Of a stretch of DNA of 64,000 bases, positions 7,260 through 14,948 are shown one piece after another. Each line of letters starts with the position of its first letter. Within the stretch, counting starts at the first letter, position 1. Source of the DNA: Microvirga solisilvae (lineage in GTDB: Bacteria; Pseudomonadota; Alphaproteobacteria; Rhizobiales; Beijerinckiaceae); NCBI RefSeq assembly GCF_022808595.1, contig NZ_JAKUCN010000003.1, forward strand, positions 434,001 to 498,000, written 5' to 3'. Under the pieces are notes generated by a model. That model made no database searches and was not told where the DNA came from. It worked only from the letters and a program-made list of their open reading frames with translations. A program made the position numbers and the translations under genes.

Positions 7260-8795
7260 TCAGACCGCGGCAAGCATGAGAAGGCCCGTGAGAGCCACGA
7301 TCCCCAGACTGACCTTGTCCTTGATGGCGAAGACAACGGGGTCGTCGTCCATTTGGCGGCGGCTCGCCAGAAGGAGCGTTCGTGCGATCCAGTACATAAG
7401 GAGAGGCGCGACGAGCCAGAGAACCTTCGGATGCGTGTAGAGCCTTTTCACCGTTTCACTGGAGATATACAGCGTAAACACCGTAACCGCATTGAGGCCC
7501 GCTCCGGCGGCGAGGGCAGCAACGACGTCCAGGTCGCTGTTCTTGTAGTCGCGGCCGCTTGGGTCGGGCAGGTTTGCATCGCGCCGGGCTGCGATTTCCA
7601 CATAGCGCTTGATGAGCGCCAGGGACATGAAAATCATCATACAGAAGGCCAGAAGCCATTCCGAAACCACGACATTCGTCGCAACCGCGCCTCCGAAGAC
7701 ACGGATTGAATAGAGGCCGGCGAGCGTGATGACGTCGATGACCATCAGGCGCTTGAGGGCGAAAGAATAGGCTGTCGTCAGAGCGAAATAACCGAGCAAT
7801 ACCCCAAGGAATGGCAGTGAGAGCGCGGCCGCCACGGCCAGTGCTCCCAGAAACAGAATGGGTATCGCCATAATCCCGTGCATGAGGGGGATGGCGCCGC
7901 AGGCCAGAGGCCGCCGGCACTTGCTGCGATGACGGCGGTCATCCTGCAGATCGACCAGATCGTTGAGGATGTAGATGCTCGAGGCGCAGAGCGAGAAGGC
8001 GACGAAAGCCGCCAGTGCGCTGCCAATGGTATCAAGCGTCAAGTGGTGAGAGGTCAGAAGCGGAATGAAGACCAGGGCATTCTTGGCATATTGATGCACG
8101 CGCAGCATTCTGGCCCAGGTGCGCCAAGTGGGGCGGGCGTGTGAAAGGTGCTCCACCGGCGTGTCACTGGAAAGAAGCTCCTTGCGTACACCTGCGGGAG
8201 CTCGAATGGCGATGGCCCGAGCGGCGTTCTTCCAGACGGGGAGGTCTGCCGCATCGTTGCCGACATAGTCAAAGCCGCGCGCTCCAAAGACCTCTACTAA
8301 TTGCCCCGCCTTCTTTTCTCCAGCAAGGTTCACCGTTTCGTTCGAGGCGAACCAACCATCGAAAATTCCAAGGTGATCGGCGATGCGGCTCACGAGCTTT
8401 TCATGACTAGCGGAAGCCAGGTAAACTGAACTGCCCTCTGCCTTGGCCTGACGGATGAACGCCAGAACTTCGGGATCATAGGGCAGGGTGCCTGGATCGA
8501 AATCGACAGGCTCCGACAACCGGTGCTTGAGGGCAGCCTTGCCGCTTTTCAGTGCAGACAGCATTTCGACCAAGGCTTGAGGGCGTCGGCCAAGCTCGGA
8601 GAAAGCCGCTTCGATGAGGAGATCGGATGCAATGAGGGTGCCATCGAGATCGACGACCAGAGGTCGGCTTCTGGCTTGGGTCAATGAGGCGCTGTCCAGA
8701 GGCATGACCAATGCGCTCTCGTGAGGGTCGTGCAGAGCGCCGCCGCTTGAGGCGCCGCTCTCGGAAAGGGGCTGGTTCAATTTGGAATGTGCCAC
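7260..8795 (-). CDS. HAD phosphatase-UbiA prenyltransferase fusion, candidate decaprenyl-phosphate phosphoribosyltransferase
   Basis: 511 residues in two parts. Residues ~46-215 are a HAD hydrolase with motif I Asp-Leu-Asp-Gly-Thr-Leu, motif II Ser-Ala-Ser, a motif III Lys and motif IV Gly-Asn-Asp-Ala-Ala-Asp. Residues ~225-511 are a UbiA-type membrane prenyltransferase with about eight or nine segments and Asn-Asp-Leu-Val-Asp-Leu-Gln-Asp-Asp, the metal-binding NDxxDxxxD motif, followed by Arg-Arg-Pro-Leu-Ala-Cys-Gly. That tail closely resembles the mycobacterial enzyme (Rv3806c), which joins phosphoribosyl pyrophosphate to decaprenyl phosphate. The HAD part could remove the 5-phosphate of the product, a step done by a separate protein in mycobacteria. 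First gene of the minus-strand operon; GTG start with AGAGG upstream. Confidence 0.85.
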   Translation of the reverse strand: MAHSKLNQPLSESGASSGGALHDPHESALVMPLDSASLTQARSRPLVVDLDGTLIASDLLIEAAFSELGRRPQALVEMLSALKSGKAALKHRLSEPVDFDPGTLPYDPEVLAFIRQAKAEGSSVYLASASHEKLVSRIADHLGIFDGWFASNETVNLAGEKKAGQLVEVFGARGFDYVGNDAADLPVWKNAARAIAIRAPAGVRKELLSSDTPVEHLSHARPTWRTWARMLRVHQYAKNALVFIPLLTSHHLTLDTIGSALAAFVAFSLCASSIYILNDLVDLQDDRRHRSKCRRPLACGAIPLMHGIMAIPILFLGALAVAAALSLPFLGVLLGYFALTTAYSFALKRLMVIDVITLAGLYSIRVFGGAVATNVVVSEWLLAFCMMIFMSLALIKRYVEIAARRDANLPDPSGRDYKNSDLDVVAALAAGAGLNAVTVFTLYISSETVKRLYTHPKVLWLVAPLLMYWIARTLLLASRRQMDDDPVVFAIKDKVSLGIVALTGLLMLAAV

Positions 8796-9095
8796 GAGCC
8801 CATGCCTCTACAAGTGAAATGCCATCATACAAACAAGCGATTAACCAAATGGGTGCAAGCCCTTGCTGAGTTCATGCCGCGGAAACAGCCGAGACAAGGT
8901 GCATGCCAAGGAATGACAGAGCTTTGTAATATTGTAAATCGGACCGCTCTTGAGGTTCATTCGAGGCTCTAAGGGGTAGCGATCGCCTACCTGGTACCGC
9001 CTCAAAGGGGCATTGCGTCTTTAAGGTTGTCCATGGCACAGGAACTGCCTTGCACCGCCTTAAGCTCTCAAGTCACGATGCAGGAGTGTCTCGCC
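8796..9095. other. Divergent intergenic region
   Basis: Three hundred bases between the divergent HAD-UbiA gene and the M24 peptidase gene. It must hold both promoters, but I see no pair of boxes good enough to place them. The 9027-9095 part is open in frame with the M24 gene, so a longer N-terminus is possible, though less likely than the start chosen. No RNA gene or repeat was recognised. Confidence 0.4.
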
Positions 9096-10346
9096 ATGTC
9101 CGATCTCGACCGCATTCGTGCTCAGAGCCTGATGAAAAGCCAGGGCATTGATGCCCTCGTGTTGTTCCAGCCTGAGAATTTCAACTATGCGACAGGCGCT
9201 CCCGGCGGGGTCGCTACCATGTGGCGGCGGGCGGGAGCAGCCATTGCCATTGTGCCACAGAGCCCGGATGAGAGGCTTGCGGCCATCGCCTCCGACATGG
9301 CTGCTCCCGCGCTGCGGCGGCTTGATTCCGGGCTCGATGTCAGGGAGCACCGCATCTGGATCGACATGGTCGATCTCTCAGCGTTGTCGGATGGGAGTTC
9401 CACGGCGGACAGGGTGACACGTGCCTATCGCGAGCAGGGCCTCGTTCACCCACGACCCGAGAGCTTTGATCCTGCTGTGGCGATTGGCCTGTTGCGCGAT
9501 GTGCTGACGGAGAGGGGATTGGCCAAGGCCCGGATCGGCGTCGATTTCGATTTCCTGCCGCTTGCCGACTTCAGGAATTTGACCAGCGCCATTCCCGATA
9601 TCGAATGGGTGGATGGGTCCGGCATCGTTCAGCGGCTCCGCGCTATCAAGTCATCTGCGGAGATTGAGAGGTTGCGACTGGCATGTCATTTGGCCGAGGA
9701 GGGCTTGCGGCACATGATCCAAGCCGTCACTGGCGGAACCACGGTCAAGCAACTGTCGGACACTTGGCGCACGGGGGTAAAGCAAACGGCTGAAGCCTCC
9801 GGGATTGTCAATCTGACGGGACATTGGGACTTCATTTCCGTCGGCAACGATCCATGGAGCCTGACTGGTGTTGTGGAAGATGGCTCGATTATCAAGGCGG
9901 ATGTGGGCTGTCTCATCGACGGCTACTCATCCGATACGGCGCGCACATTCTCCTTCGGGACGCCGACGCCCATCGCTCAGGATGTCTTTGCGGCCCTCGA
10001 AGCGGCTTTTACCGCGGGATTGGCCGCCATGCGACCCGGCGCGACATTCGGCTCGGTTCATGCCGCGGTTCTCGGTGAAATGCGTGCCGCAGGCTTTGCG
10101 GAATATCATCGCGGTCATTTCGGGCACGCGGTCGGTGCGAATGTCGGCATGGAGGAGTGGCCGTTCATCTCGGCCGGCAACAATGAAATCATCGAACCGG
10201 GGATGGTGCTGGCGCTTGAGACCCCCTTCTATGCCAAAGGTGTCGGCGCTCTCATGATCGAAGATCAGCTCCTCGTTACTGAGGATGGTATCGAGGTCAT
10301 GAACGCTCTACCACGGGACCTTATCGACCTGAGTAAGGCGCGATAG
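9096..10346 (+). CDS. M24 family metallopeptidase (Xaa-Pro peptidase-like)
   Basis: 416 residues from an ATG with AGGAG nine bases upstream; the frame is open to a TTG at 9027, which lacks a good ribosome site. The N-terminal creatinase/prolidase-like domain (to ~residue 190) is followed by a pita-bread domain with all five expected metal ligands: Asp in Lys-Ala-Asp-Val-Gly, Asp in Ser-Ser-Asp-Thr-Ala, His in Gly-His-Phe-Gly-His-Ala-Val-Gly, Glu in Ala-Leu-Glu-Thr-Pro and Glu in Met-Ile-Glu-Asp-Gln. This supports an active dinuclear metal enzyme that cleaves Xaa-Pro dipeptides or a related amide. It stands alone, so the substrate cannot be judged from context. Confidence 0.88.
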   Translation: MSDLDRIRAQSLMKSQGIDALVLFQPENFNYATGAPGGVATMWRRAGAAIAIVPQSPDERLAAIASDMAAPALRRLDSGLDVREHRIWIDMVDLSALSDGSSTADRVTRAYREQGLVHPRPESFDPAVAIGLLRDVLTERGLAKARIGVDFDFLPLADFRNLTSAIPDIEWVDGSGIVQRLRAIKSSAEIERLRLACHLAEEGLRHMIQAVTGGTTVKQLSDTWRTGVKQTAEASGIVNLTGHWDFISVGNDPWSLTGVVEDGSIIKADVGCLIDGYSSDTARTFSFGTPTPIAQDVFAALEAAFTAGLAAMRPGATFGSVHAAVLGEMRAAGFAEYHRGHFGHAVGANVGMEEWPFISAGNNEIIEPGMVLALETPFYAKGVGALMIEDQLLVTEDGIEVMNALPRDLIDLSKAR

Positions 10347-10354
10347 ATAACCTT

Positions 10355-10467
10355 CCAGCCTTCTTTTATGCCTATGAAAACGCTGTTGGTGTATGGTCGG
10401 ACTACAAACGTTTTGTCAGCTGTTGTGCGGCCAAAGCCTGAGGTATTTGCAAAAAGATGAAGGCTGG
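10355..10467 (+). other. Nested inverted repeats, possible structured RNA or untranslated leader
   Basis: CCAGCCTTC at 10355-10363 is an exact reverse complement of GAAGGCTGG at 10459-10467. Inside, AAAACG at 10377-10382 pairs with CGTTTT at 10409-10414. Nesting of two pairs could give a folded element of about 110 bases between the peptidase gene and the HU gene. It lies upstream of the likely HU promoter. Chance is a real alternative, since the arms are short and no T-run follows. Confidence 0.25.
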
Positions 10468-10505
10468 TGCCGGTTTCTGCGCTTTTACCTTGTGGAAACA
10501 GGGTT

Positions 10506-10535
10506 TTGACGGCTTGGAACTTTATCCGTTATTAC
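10506..10535 (+). promoter_or_regulatory. Likely sigma-70 type promoter of the HU gene
   Basis: TTGACG (10506-10511) and TATTAC (10530-10535) are separated by 18 bases. This gives a leader of roughly 45 bases before the GTG at 10589. An AAGGAG ribosome site lies at 10577-10582. Confidence 0.5.
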
Positions 10536-10588
10536 TGATACAGTTAATCCGAACCTTTCCGTTCATGACTTCGTAAAAGGAGTTTCCA

Positions 10589-11047
10589 GTGGCGAAGACT
10601 GCAACCAAGAAGGCTCCGGCTCGTAAGGCCGCAGCAACCAAGACCGCATCCAAGGCTGCCAAGAAGCCGGCCGCCAAGGCTGCTGCCAAGAAGCCCGCAG
10701 CCAAGAAGACGACTGCCAAGGCTGCCGTGAAGGCCGTCAAGAAGCCGGTGAAGGCCGCTGCTTCGTCGAACGGCATCCTGACCCTGCGCAACATCGCAGA
10801 GACGCTCTCCGAGATGCACGAGCTCCCGAAGCGCCAGGCCAACGAGATGATGACTCAGATCGTCGAGATCATCGCCAAGAGCCTGAAGAAGGGCGACAAG
10901 ATCCGCTTGAGCGGCCTCGGCATCCTGCAGGTGCGCAAGCGCGCCGCTCGCATGGGCCGCAACCCGCAGACGGGCGAGCCTGTGAAGATCAAGGCTTCGA
11001 AGAAGATTGCCTTCCGGGCCGCCAAGGACCTCAAGGAATCCATCTAA
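10589..11047 (+). CDS. HU family DNA-binding protein with histone H1-like N-terminal tail
   Basis: 152 residues. The first ~58 are almost entirely Lys and Ala, with Pro and Thr (repeated Ala-Lys-Lys-Pro-Ala-Ala-Lys units), resembling the tail of histone H1. The rest is an HU/IHF fold: a helical part around Ala-Asn-Glu-Met-Met, Gly-Leu-Gly-Ile-Leu-Gln-Val-Arg, and the DNA-binding arm with Arg-Asn-Pro-Gln-Thr-Gly-Glu-Pro, including the proline that kinks DNA. Plain HU proteins are about 90 residues. It should compact the nucleoid, with the tail adding nonspecific DNA affinity. GTG start with a strong AAGGAG; own promoter and terminator, so it is monocistronic and probably highly expressed. Confidence 0.93.
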   Translation: MAKTATKKAPARKAAATKTASKAAKKPAAKAAAKKPAAKKTTAKAAVKAVKKPVKAAASSNGILTLRNIAETLSEMHELPKRQANEMMTQIVEIIAKSLKKGDKIRLSGLGILQVRKRAARMGRNPQTGEPVKIKASKKIAFRAAKDLKESI

Positions 11048-11054
11048 GACTTTC

Positions 11055-11093
11055 CAGTGGCGCGGTATGACAATGCCGCGCCACTGTTCTTTT
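11055..11093 (+). terminator. Rho-independent terminator of the HU gene
   Basis: A perfect 11-base stem, CAGTGGCGCGG (11055-11065) with CCGCGCCACTG (11076-11086), has a ten-base loop and is followed by TTCTTTT. It starts eight bases after the HU stop codon. Confidence 0.9.
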
Positions 11094-11259
11094 CAAGCCC
11101 TAGTGCTTTTCTCGCGATCGGCCGCTCCCTGACACAGATTTCTCCAGGGATGGAAAAGTCAGCCGCTCCTTAGCCGCTTGAGCGGCGTCATAACAATTCC
11201 CAGCTTAGTAACATTCGACGACTGACTTCGATAAGGCCAGCGGCTCGATTGCTATGCCG

Positions 11260-12456
11260 TCAAAGCGGTAGGTCGCGAAGCGTCGATACGGCCTTCATCA
11301 CTCCTCGCAGCTCAGCCAGCCCCTTTAGGCGGCCGATGGCCGGATAGCCGGGATGAGTGGGCTTGCCCACATCGTCCAGCAATTCGTGGCCGTGATCGGG
11401 GCGCATCGGGATCCTCCACCGGGGATCGCCCGCATCCTTGCGACGCTTCTGCTCCTCCAGCAGTGTGGTGACAACCGCAACCATGTCGGTATCACCTCCA
11501 AGATGATCCGCCTCCATGAAGGAGCCGTCCGGATCTTTGGCGACATTGCGCAAATGGGCAAACCAGATGCGTTCGGCAAAGCGCTCGGCGATGCCGGGAA
11601 CGTCGTTGGCAGCACCAGCACCGAGCGAGCCGCTGCAGATGGTGAGGCCGTTGGCGGGAGAGTCGACCGCATCAAGAATGAACGCAATATCCTCCTCGTT
11701 GGAGACAATACGCGGCAGTCCCATGAGCGAGCGCGGTGGGTCGTCGGGATGGATGCACATCCGGATTCCGACCTCCTCCGCCGTTGGAATCACCTCGCGC
11801 AGGAAGCGCGCGAGATTGGCGCGCAGCGCATCCCGGTCGATGCCGCGATAGCGGTCGAGCATCACGCGAAGTCCCGGAATGTCGTAGCGATCATAGGCGC
11901 CGGGCAGGCCCGCCATGATGTTGTTGAGGAGCTTGCGGCGATCAGTTTCGGACGAACGCTCATACCATTCCGTTGCGCGCGCCAGGGTCTCGGATGAAAA
12001 CTCTGCATCCGCTCCAGGCCGCTGCAACATGAAGCAATCGAAGGCCGCGAATTCATGCAAGTTAAAGCGAAGGGCCGTACCACCGCCGGGGAGGGGATGA
12101 GCGAGTTCTGTGCGGGTCCAATCCACCACCGGCATGAAATTGTAGCACACGGTGGTGATGCCGCATTGCGCGAGATTGCGCAGAGATTGACGGTAGTTGT
12201 CGAAGTATGGTGTGAGATTCCCTTCGCCGATCTTGATGCTTTCATGAATCGGCAGGCTCTCCACGACGCTCCACCGTAGACCCAATGTCGGATCTGCGGC
12301 GATCTGCGACTTGCGCGCCTCGATCTCTTCTACAGTCCAGACGACTCCATAAGGAACGTGATGCAGGGCGGTAACGATGCCCGTCGCACCGGTCTGGCGG
12401 ATATCCGGAAGCTTGACCGCATCATCGGGGCCGAACCAGCGCCAGGTCTGTTCCAT
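11260..12456 (-). CDS. uxuA: Mannonate dehydratase
   Basis: 398 residues, the usual UxuA length. The start Met-Glu-Gln-Thr-Trp-Arg-Trp-Phe-Gly-Pro and the Gly-Ile-Val-Thr-Ala-Leu-His-His stretch are characteristic. Cys-Ile-His-Pro-Asp-Asp-Pro-Pro in the middle and Arg-Pro-Asp-His-Gly-His near the end provide metal and catalytic residues of the TIM-barrel enzyme. It dehydrates D-mannonate to 2-keto-3-deoxygluconate in glucuronate breakdown. Last gene of the minus-strand arm, 61 bases after uxaA, and likely cotranscribed with it and the GntR regulator. Confidence 0.95.
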   Translation of the reverse strand: MEQTWRWFGPDDAVKLPDIRQTGATGIVTALHHVPYGVVWTVEEIEARKSQIAADPTLGLRWSVVESLPIHESIKIGEGNLTPYFDNYRQSLRNLAQCGITTVCYNFMPVVDWTRTELAHPLPGGGTALRFNLHEFAAFDCFMLQRPGADAEFSSETLARATEWYERSSETDRRKLLNNIMAGLPGAYDRYDIPGLRVMLDRYRGIDRDALRANLARFLREVIPTAEEVGIRMCIHPDDPPRSLMGLPRIVSNEEDIAFILDAVDSPANGLTICSGSLGAGAANDVPGIAERFAERIWFAHLRNVAKDPDGSFMEADHLGGDTDMVAVVTTLLEEQKRRKDAGDPRWRIPMRPDHGHELLDDVGKPTHPGYPAIGRLKGLAELRGVMKAVSTLRDLPL

Positions 12457-12517
12457 GGGTCTCTCCTCGCAAGATGAAGCCGATCCGCCGCCGGCTTTCG
12501 TTAAAATATGTCTGGCC

Positions 12518-14053
12518 TTACATCACCGCGCCGACCTGCCAGGGCAGGAACTCGGCGTCGCCATAGCCGAGAAGCTCAGACTTGGAGCGCTCGCCCGAGG
12601 CGATCTTGAGAATGGTCTCGAAGATCTCCTGTCCCTTTTCGACAATTGAGACGCCATCGAGAGTGTCGCCGCAATTGATGTCCATGTCGTCGATCATGCG
12701 ACGATAGATGTCGCTGTTGGTCGCAAGCTTGATTGAGGGCGTGGGTTTGCAGCCATAGGCCGAGCCGCGCCCGGTCGTGAAGCAAAGAACATTCGCGCCC
12801 CCCGCAACCTGTCCCGTTGCCGAGACTGGATCGTAGCCGGGCGTGTCCATGAACACGAAGCCCTTCGCCGTCACCGGCTCCGCATAGCGGTAAACCCCAT
12901 TGAGCGTGGTCGTGCCGCCCTTCGCGGCTGCGCCGAGGGACTTCTCAAGAATGGTTGTGAGACCACCGGCCTTATTGCCTGGAGACGGGTTGTTGTTCAT
13001 CTCGCCACGATTGCGGGCGGTATAGTCCTCCCACCATGCGATCAGCTCGACGAGTTTCTCGCCGATCTCGCGTGTGGCCGCGCGGCGGGTGAGAAGATGT
13101 TCTGCTCCATAGATCTCCGGCGTCTCCGACAGGATGGCTGTTCCGCCATGGCGCACCAGAAGATCAACGGCGGAGCCGAGTGCCGGATTGGCGGTGATGC
13201 CCGAATAACCGTCCGAGCCGCCGCATTGCAGAGCCAGCATCAGCTCCGATGCAGGCACAGTCTCTCGCCGCGCTTTGTTGGCCAGAGGCAGCATGTCACG
13301 GATCGCCGCTACGCCTGCTTCGACGGATTTTCTCGTGCCTCCCGTATCCTGGATTGTCAGAGAGCGGAACGTGTCACTCTCCTTGATATTATAAAGCTCT
13401 TTCCAGCGGTCGATCTGGAAGACTTCACAGCCCAGGCCCACCATCAGCACGCCGGCCATGTTGGGATTGGAGGCATAGCCCCATTGCGTGCGCTTGAGAA
13501 TATCAGCGCCATCGCCCTTCTGATCCATGCCGCAGCCGGTGCCGTGAACGAGGGGAATGACACCGTCGATGTTGGGATAGGCGTCGAGCAATCCCGACCG
13601 TTCGACCTCTCGCGCGATGAAACGGGCAACGGAGGCCGAGCAGTTCACGCTGGTGAGGATCGCAAGGTAGTTGCGCGTTCCAACCTTGCCGTTGGCGCGG
13701 CGAAAGCCCTGGAAGGTCGCCTGCAATTCTACAGAAAGGATCTCTTCTGTCTTCGCATCTTCCGCGAAATGATAATCGCGCGAGAAGGCGTGCATCTCCA
13801 TATTGTGCTCGTGAAGCCACTCCCCGGGCGCAACCGGCTTCGAGGCGAAGCCGATGATCTGGCCGAACTTGAGGATGGGCTCTCCTTGAGCGACCGGGGC
13901 AATCGCCATCTTGTGGCCGCGCGGAATTCGATCCTTGACTGTCACACCATGGAGAGTTGTGCCGGGCATGATGGGATCGACGGCGACAACCAGCTTGTCG
14001 CTCTCGCTCAGGCGCACGCTGCGCGGCGACAGAGCAGGTTTGTCCAACATCAT
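12518..14053 (-). CDS. uxaA: Altronate dehydratase
   Basis: 511 residues from ATG 14053, which has AAGGA just upstream; the frame opens further to 14104 without a better start. An N-terminal SAF-type domain (to about residue 85) precedes the large catalytic region with Gly-Thr-Arg-Asn-Tyr, His-Gly-Thr-Gly-Cys-Gly-Met, Gly-Leu-Gly-Cys-Glu and a C-terminal Thr-Gly-Arg-Gly-Ser-Ala-Tyr-Gly motif, all typical of the UxaA/GarD family. It should dehydrate D-altronate, the galacturonate-branch counterpart of UxuA. Galactarate dehydratase has a similar layout, but context favours altronate. Translation may be coupled to the GntR gene 47 bases upstream. Confidence 0.92.
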   Translation of the reverse strand: MMLDKPALSPRSVRLSESDKLVVAVDPIMPGTTLHGVTVKDRIPRGHKMAIAPVAQGEPILKFGQIIGFASKPVAPGEWLHEHNMEMHAFSRDYHFAEDAKTEEILSVELQATFQGFRRANGKVGTRNYLAILTSVNCSASVARFIAREVERSGLLDAYPNIDGVIPLVHGTGCGMDQKGDGADILKRTQWGYASNPNMAGVLMVGLGCEVFQIDRWKELYNIKESDTFRSLTIQDTGGTRKSVEAGVAAIRDMLPLANKARRETVPASELMLALQCGGSDGYSGITANPALGSAVDLLVRHGGTAILSETPEIYGAEHLLTRRAATREIGEKLVELIAWWEDYTARNRGEMNNNPSPGNKAGGLTTILEKSLGAAAKGGTTTLNGVYRYAEPVTAKGFVFMDTPGYDPVSATGQVAGGANVLCFTTGRGSAYGCKPTPSIKLATNSDIYRRMIDDMDINCGDTLDGVSIVEKGQEIFETILKIASGERSKSELLGYGDAEFLPWQVGAVM

Positions 14054-14100
14054 TCCATCCTTCTGACGTGTCGCCTGAACTCCTGAAGAGTTGGCAGGCC

Positions 14101-14829
14101 TCACGCGCTGAGTGCTTCGGGAGACGCCTCGGCCTCCGCTTCAAAAAGGTCCGGGTACTGGGCGGCAAGCTCAGGAAGCGACCGCAGGATTTCGCTCAAG
14201 TGCTGCTGCATCGCCTGCTCGGCGGCGACAGGATCCTGCGCCTTGATCGCGTCCACGATCACGATGTGCTGCGCCAGCACCGCATGGCGGGGCAGGGCCT
14301 TCGCCATATCGAGAAAACGCACTCGATCCATCTGCGGCTTGATGTCCTCGATCATCCGCCAGGCCGAGGGTCGCCCTGCGGTCTCGGCGAGGAGCCGGTG
14401 GAATTCCTCGTCGAGTGCAAGAAACTCTTCCGTCGAGGCTGAGCGCTGTACCTTCTTCTGCCGGCTCAAGCTAGCGTTCAATTCCGCAAGCATGACCGGG
14501 GTCGCTTTCAAGGCCGCTTCGCGCACCACAGCCGACTCCACAGCTGCACGGATGAATCGGCCATCCTCGACTGCGGCCTTGGAGATTTTTACGACTTGCG
14601 TGCCCCGCTGCGGCAGAACACGCACGAGTCCCGCCTCACTGAGCTTGATCAAAGCCTCGCGGACAGGCGAGCGGCTGACGCCGAAGCGCTGTGCAAGGTC
14701 TTGCTCGGACAGCATTTCTCCGGGCGCAAGCTGCATCGTTACAATGGCCTGTCGGAGAGCGCGTGTGACCTGACGGGCCATGGGCTCCCGGTTGATGTCC
14801 AGCTTGGAAAGGCGCGGTCTATTAGTCAT
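14101..14829 (-). CDS. GntR family transcriptional regulator (FadR/FCD subfamily) of the hexuronate genes
   Basis: 242 residues from ATG 14829. The N-terminal winged helix (~15-75) contains Gln-Arg-Phe-Gly-Val-Ser-Arg-Ser-Pro-Val-Arg-Glu-Ala-Leu, the GntR recognition helix. The C-terminal FCD domain is all helical with Asp and His positions (Leu-Asp-Glu-Glu-Phe-His) typical of ligand or metal binding. It is divergent from uxaC and precedes uxaA and uxuA, the usual place for a UxuR/ExuR-like repressor that responds to a hexuronate intermediate. A GTG nine bases further upstream is a weaker alternative start. Identity of the inducer is inference. Confidence 0.88.
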   Translation of the reverse strand: MTNRPRLSKLDINREPMARQVTRALRQAIVTMQLAPGEMLSEQDLAQRFGVSRSPVREALIKLSEAGLVRVLPQRGTQVVKISKAAVEDGRFIRAAVESAVVREAALKATPVMLAELNASLSRQKKVQRSASTEEFLALDEEFHRLLAETAGRPSAWRMIEDIKPQMDRVRFLDMAKALPRHAVLAQHIVIVDAIKAQDPVAAEQAMQQHLSEILRSLPELAAQYPDLFEAEAEASPEALSA

Positions 14830-14845
14830 AAGTGGCACACTACCA

Positions 14846-14853
14846 TACTAGTA
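14846..14853. promoter_or_regulatory. Candidate operator between the regulator and uxaC
   Basis: A perfect eight-base palindrome TACTAGTA sits 17 bases upstream of the GntR start and directly before the likely uxaC promoter. Flanking CCA and ACC bases give partial resemblance to TGGT/ACCA half-sites of this regulator subfamily, but symmetry does not extend beyond the core. Confidence 0.35.
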
Positions 14854-14858
14854 GACCA

Positions 14859-14887
14859 TTGCAAAGGACGATGGATCACTCTAAAGT
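14859..14887 (+). promoter_or_regulatory. Candidate promoter of uxaC and the transporter operon
   Basis: TTGCAA (14859-14864) and TAAAGT (14882-14887) are separated by exactly 17 bases. The pair lies 62 bases upstream of the uxaC ATG and next to the TACTAGTA palindrome, where a bound repressor would hinder RNA polymerase. Confidence 0.45.
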
Positions 14888-14948
14888 TTACCTAACGGCG
14901 CCTGGACCGACTGCACAAGGCTCGGGCGAGACGCCGAGGGAGAACGCC

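Noticed and set aside
11162-11186. GCCGCT/AGCGGC repeats downstream of uxuA
   Set aside because: Six-base stem with a two-base loop and a competing third copy; too weak to call as the terminator of the uxuA operon.
13097-14086. Plus-strand open frame of 329 residues opposite uxaA
   Set aside because: It lies entirely antisense to a well-conserved enzyme, has no ribosome site and no recognisable motif; it is a by-product of GC-rich codon use.
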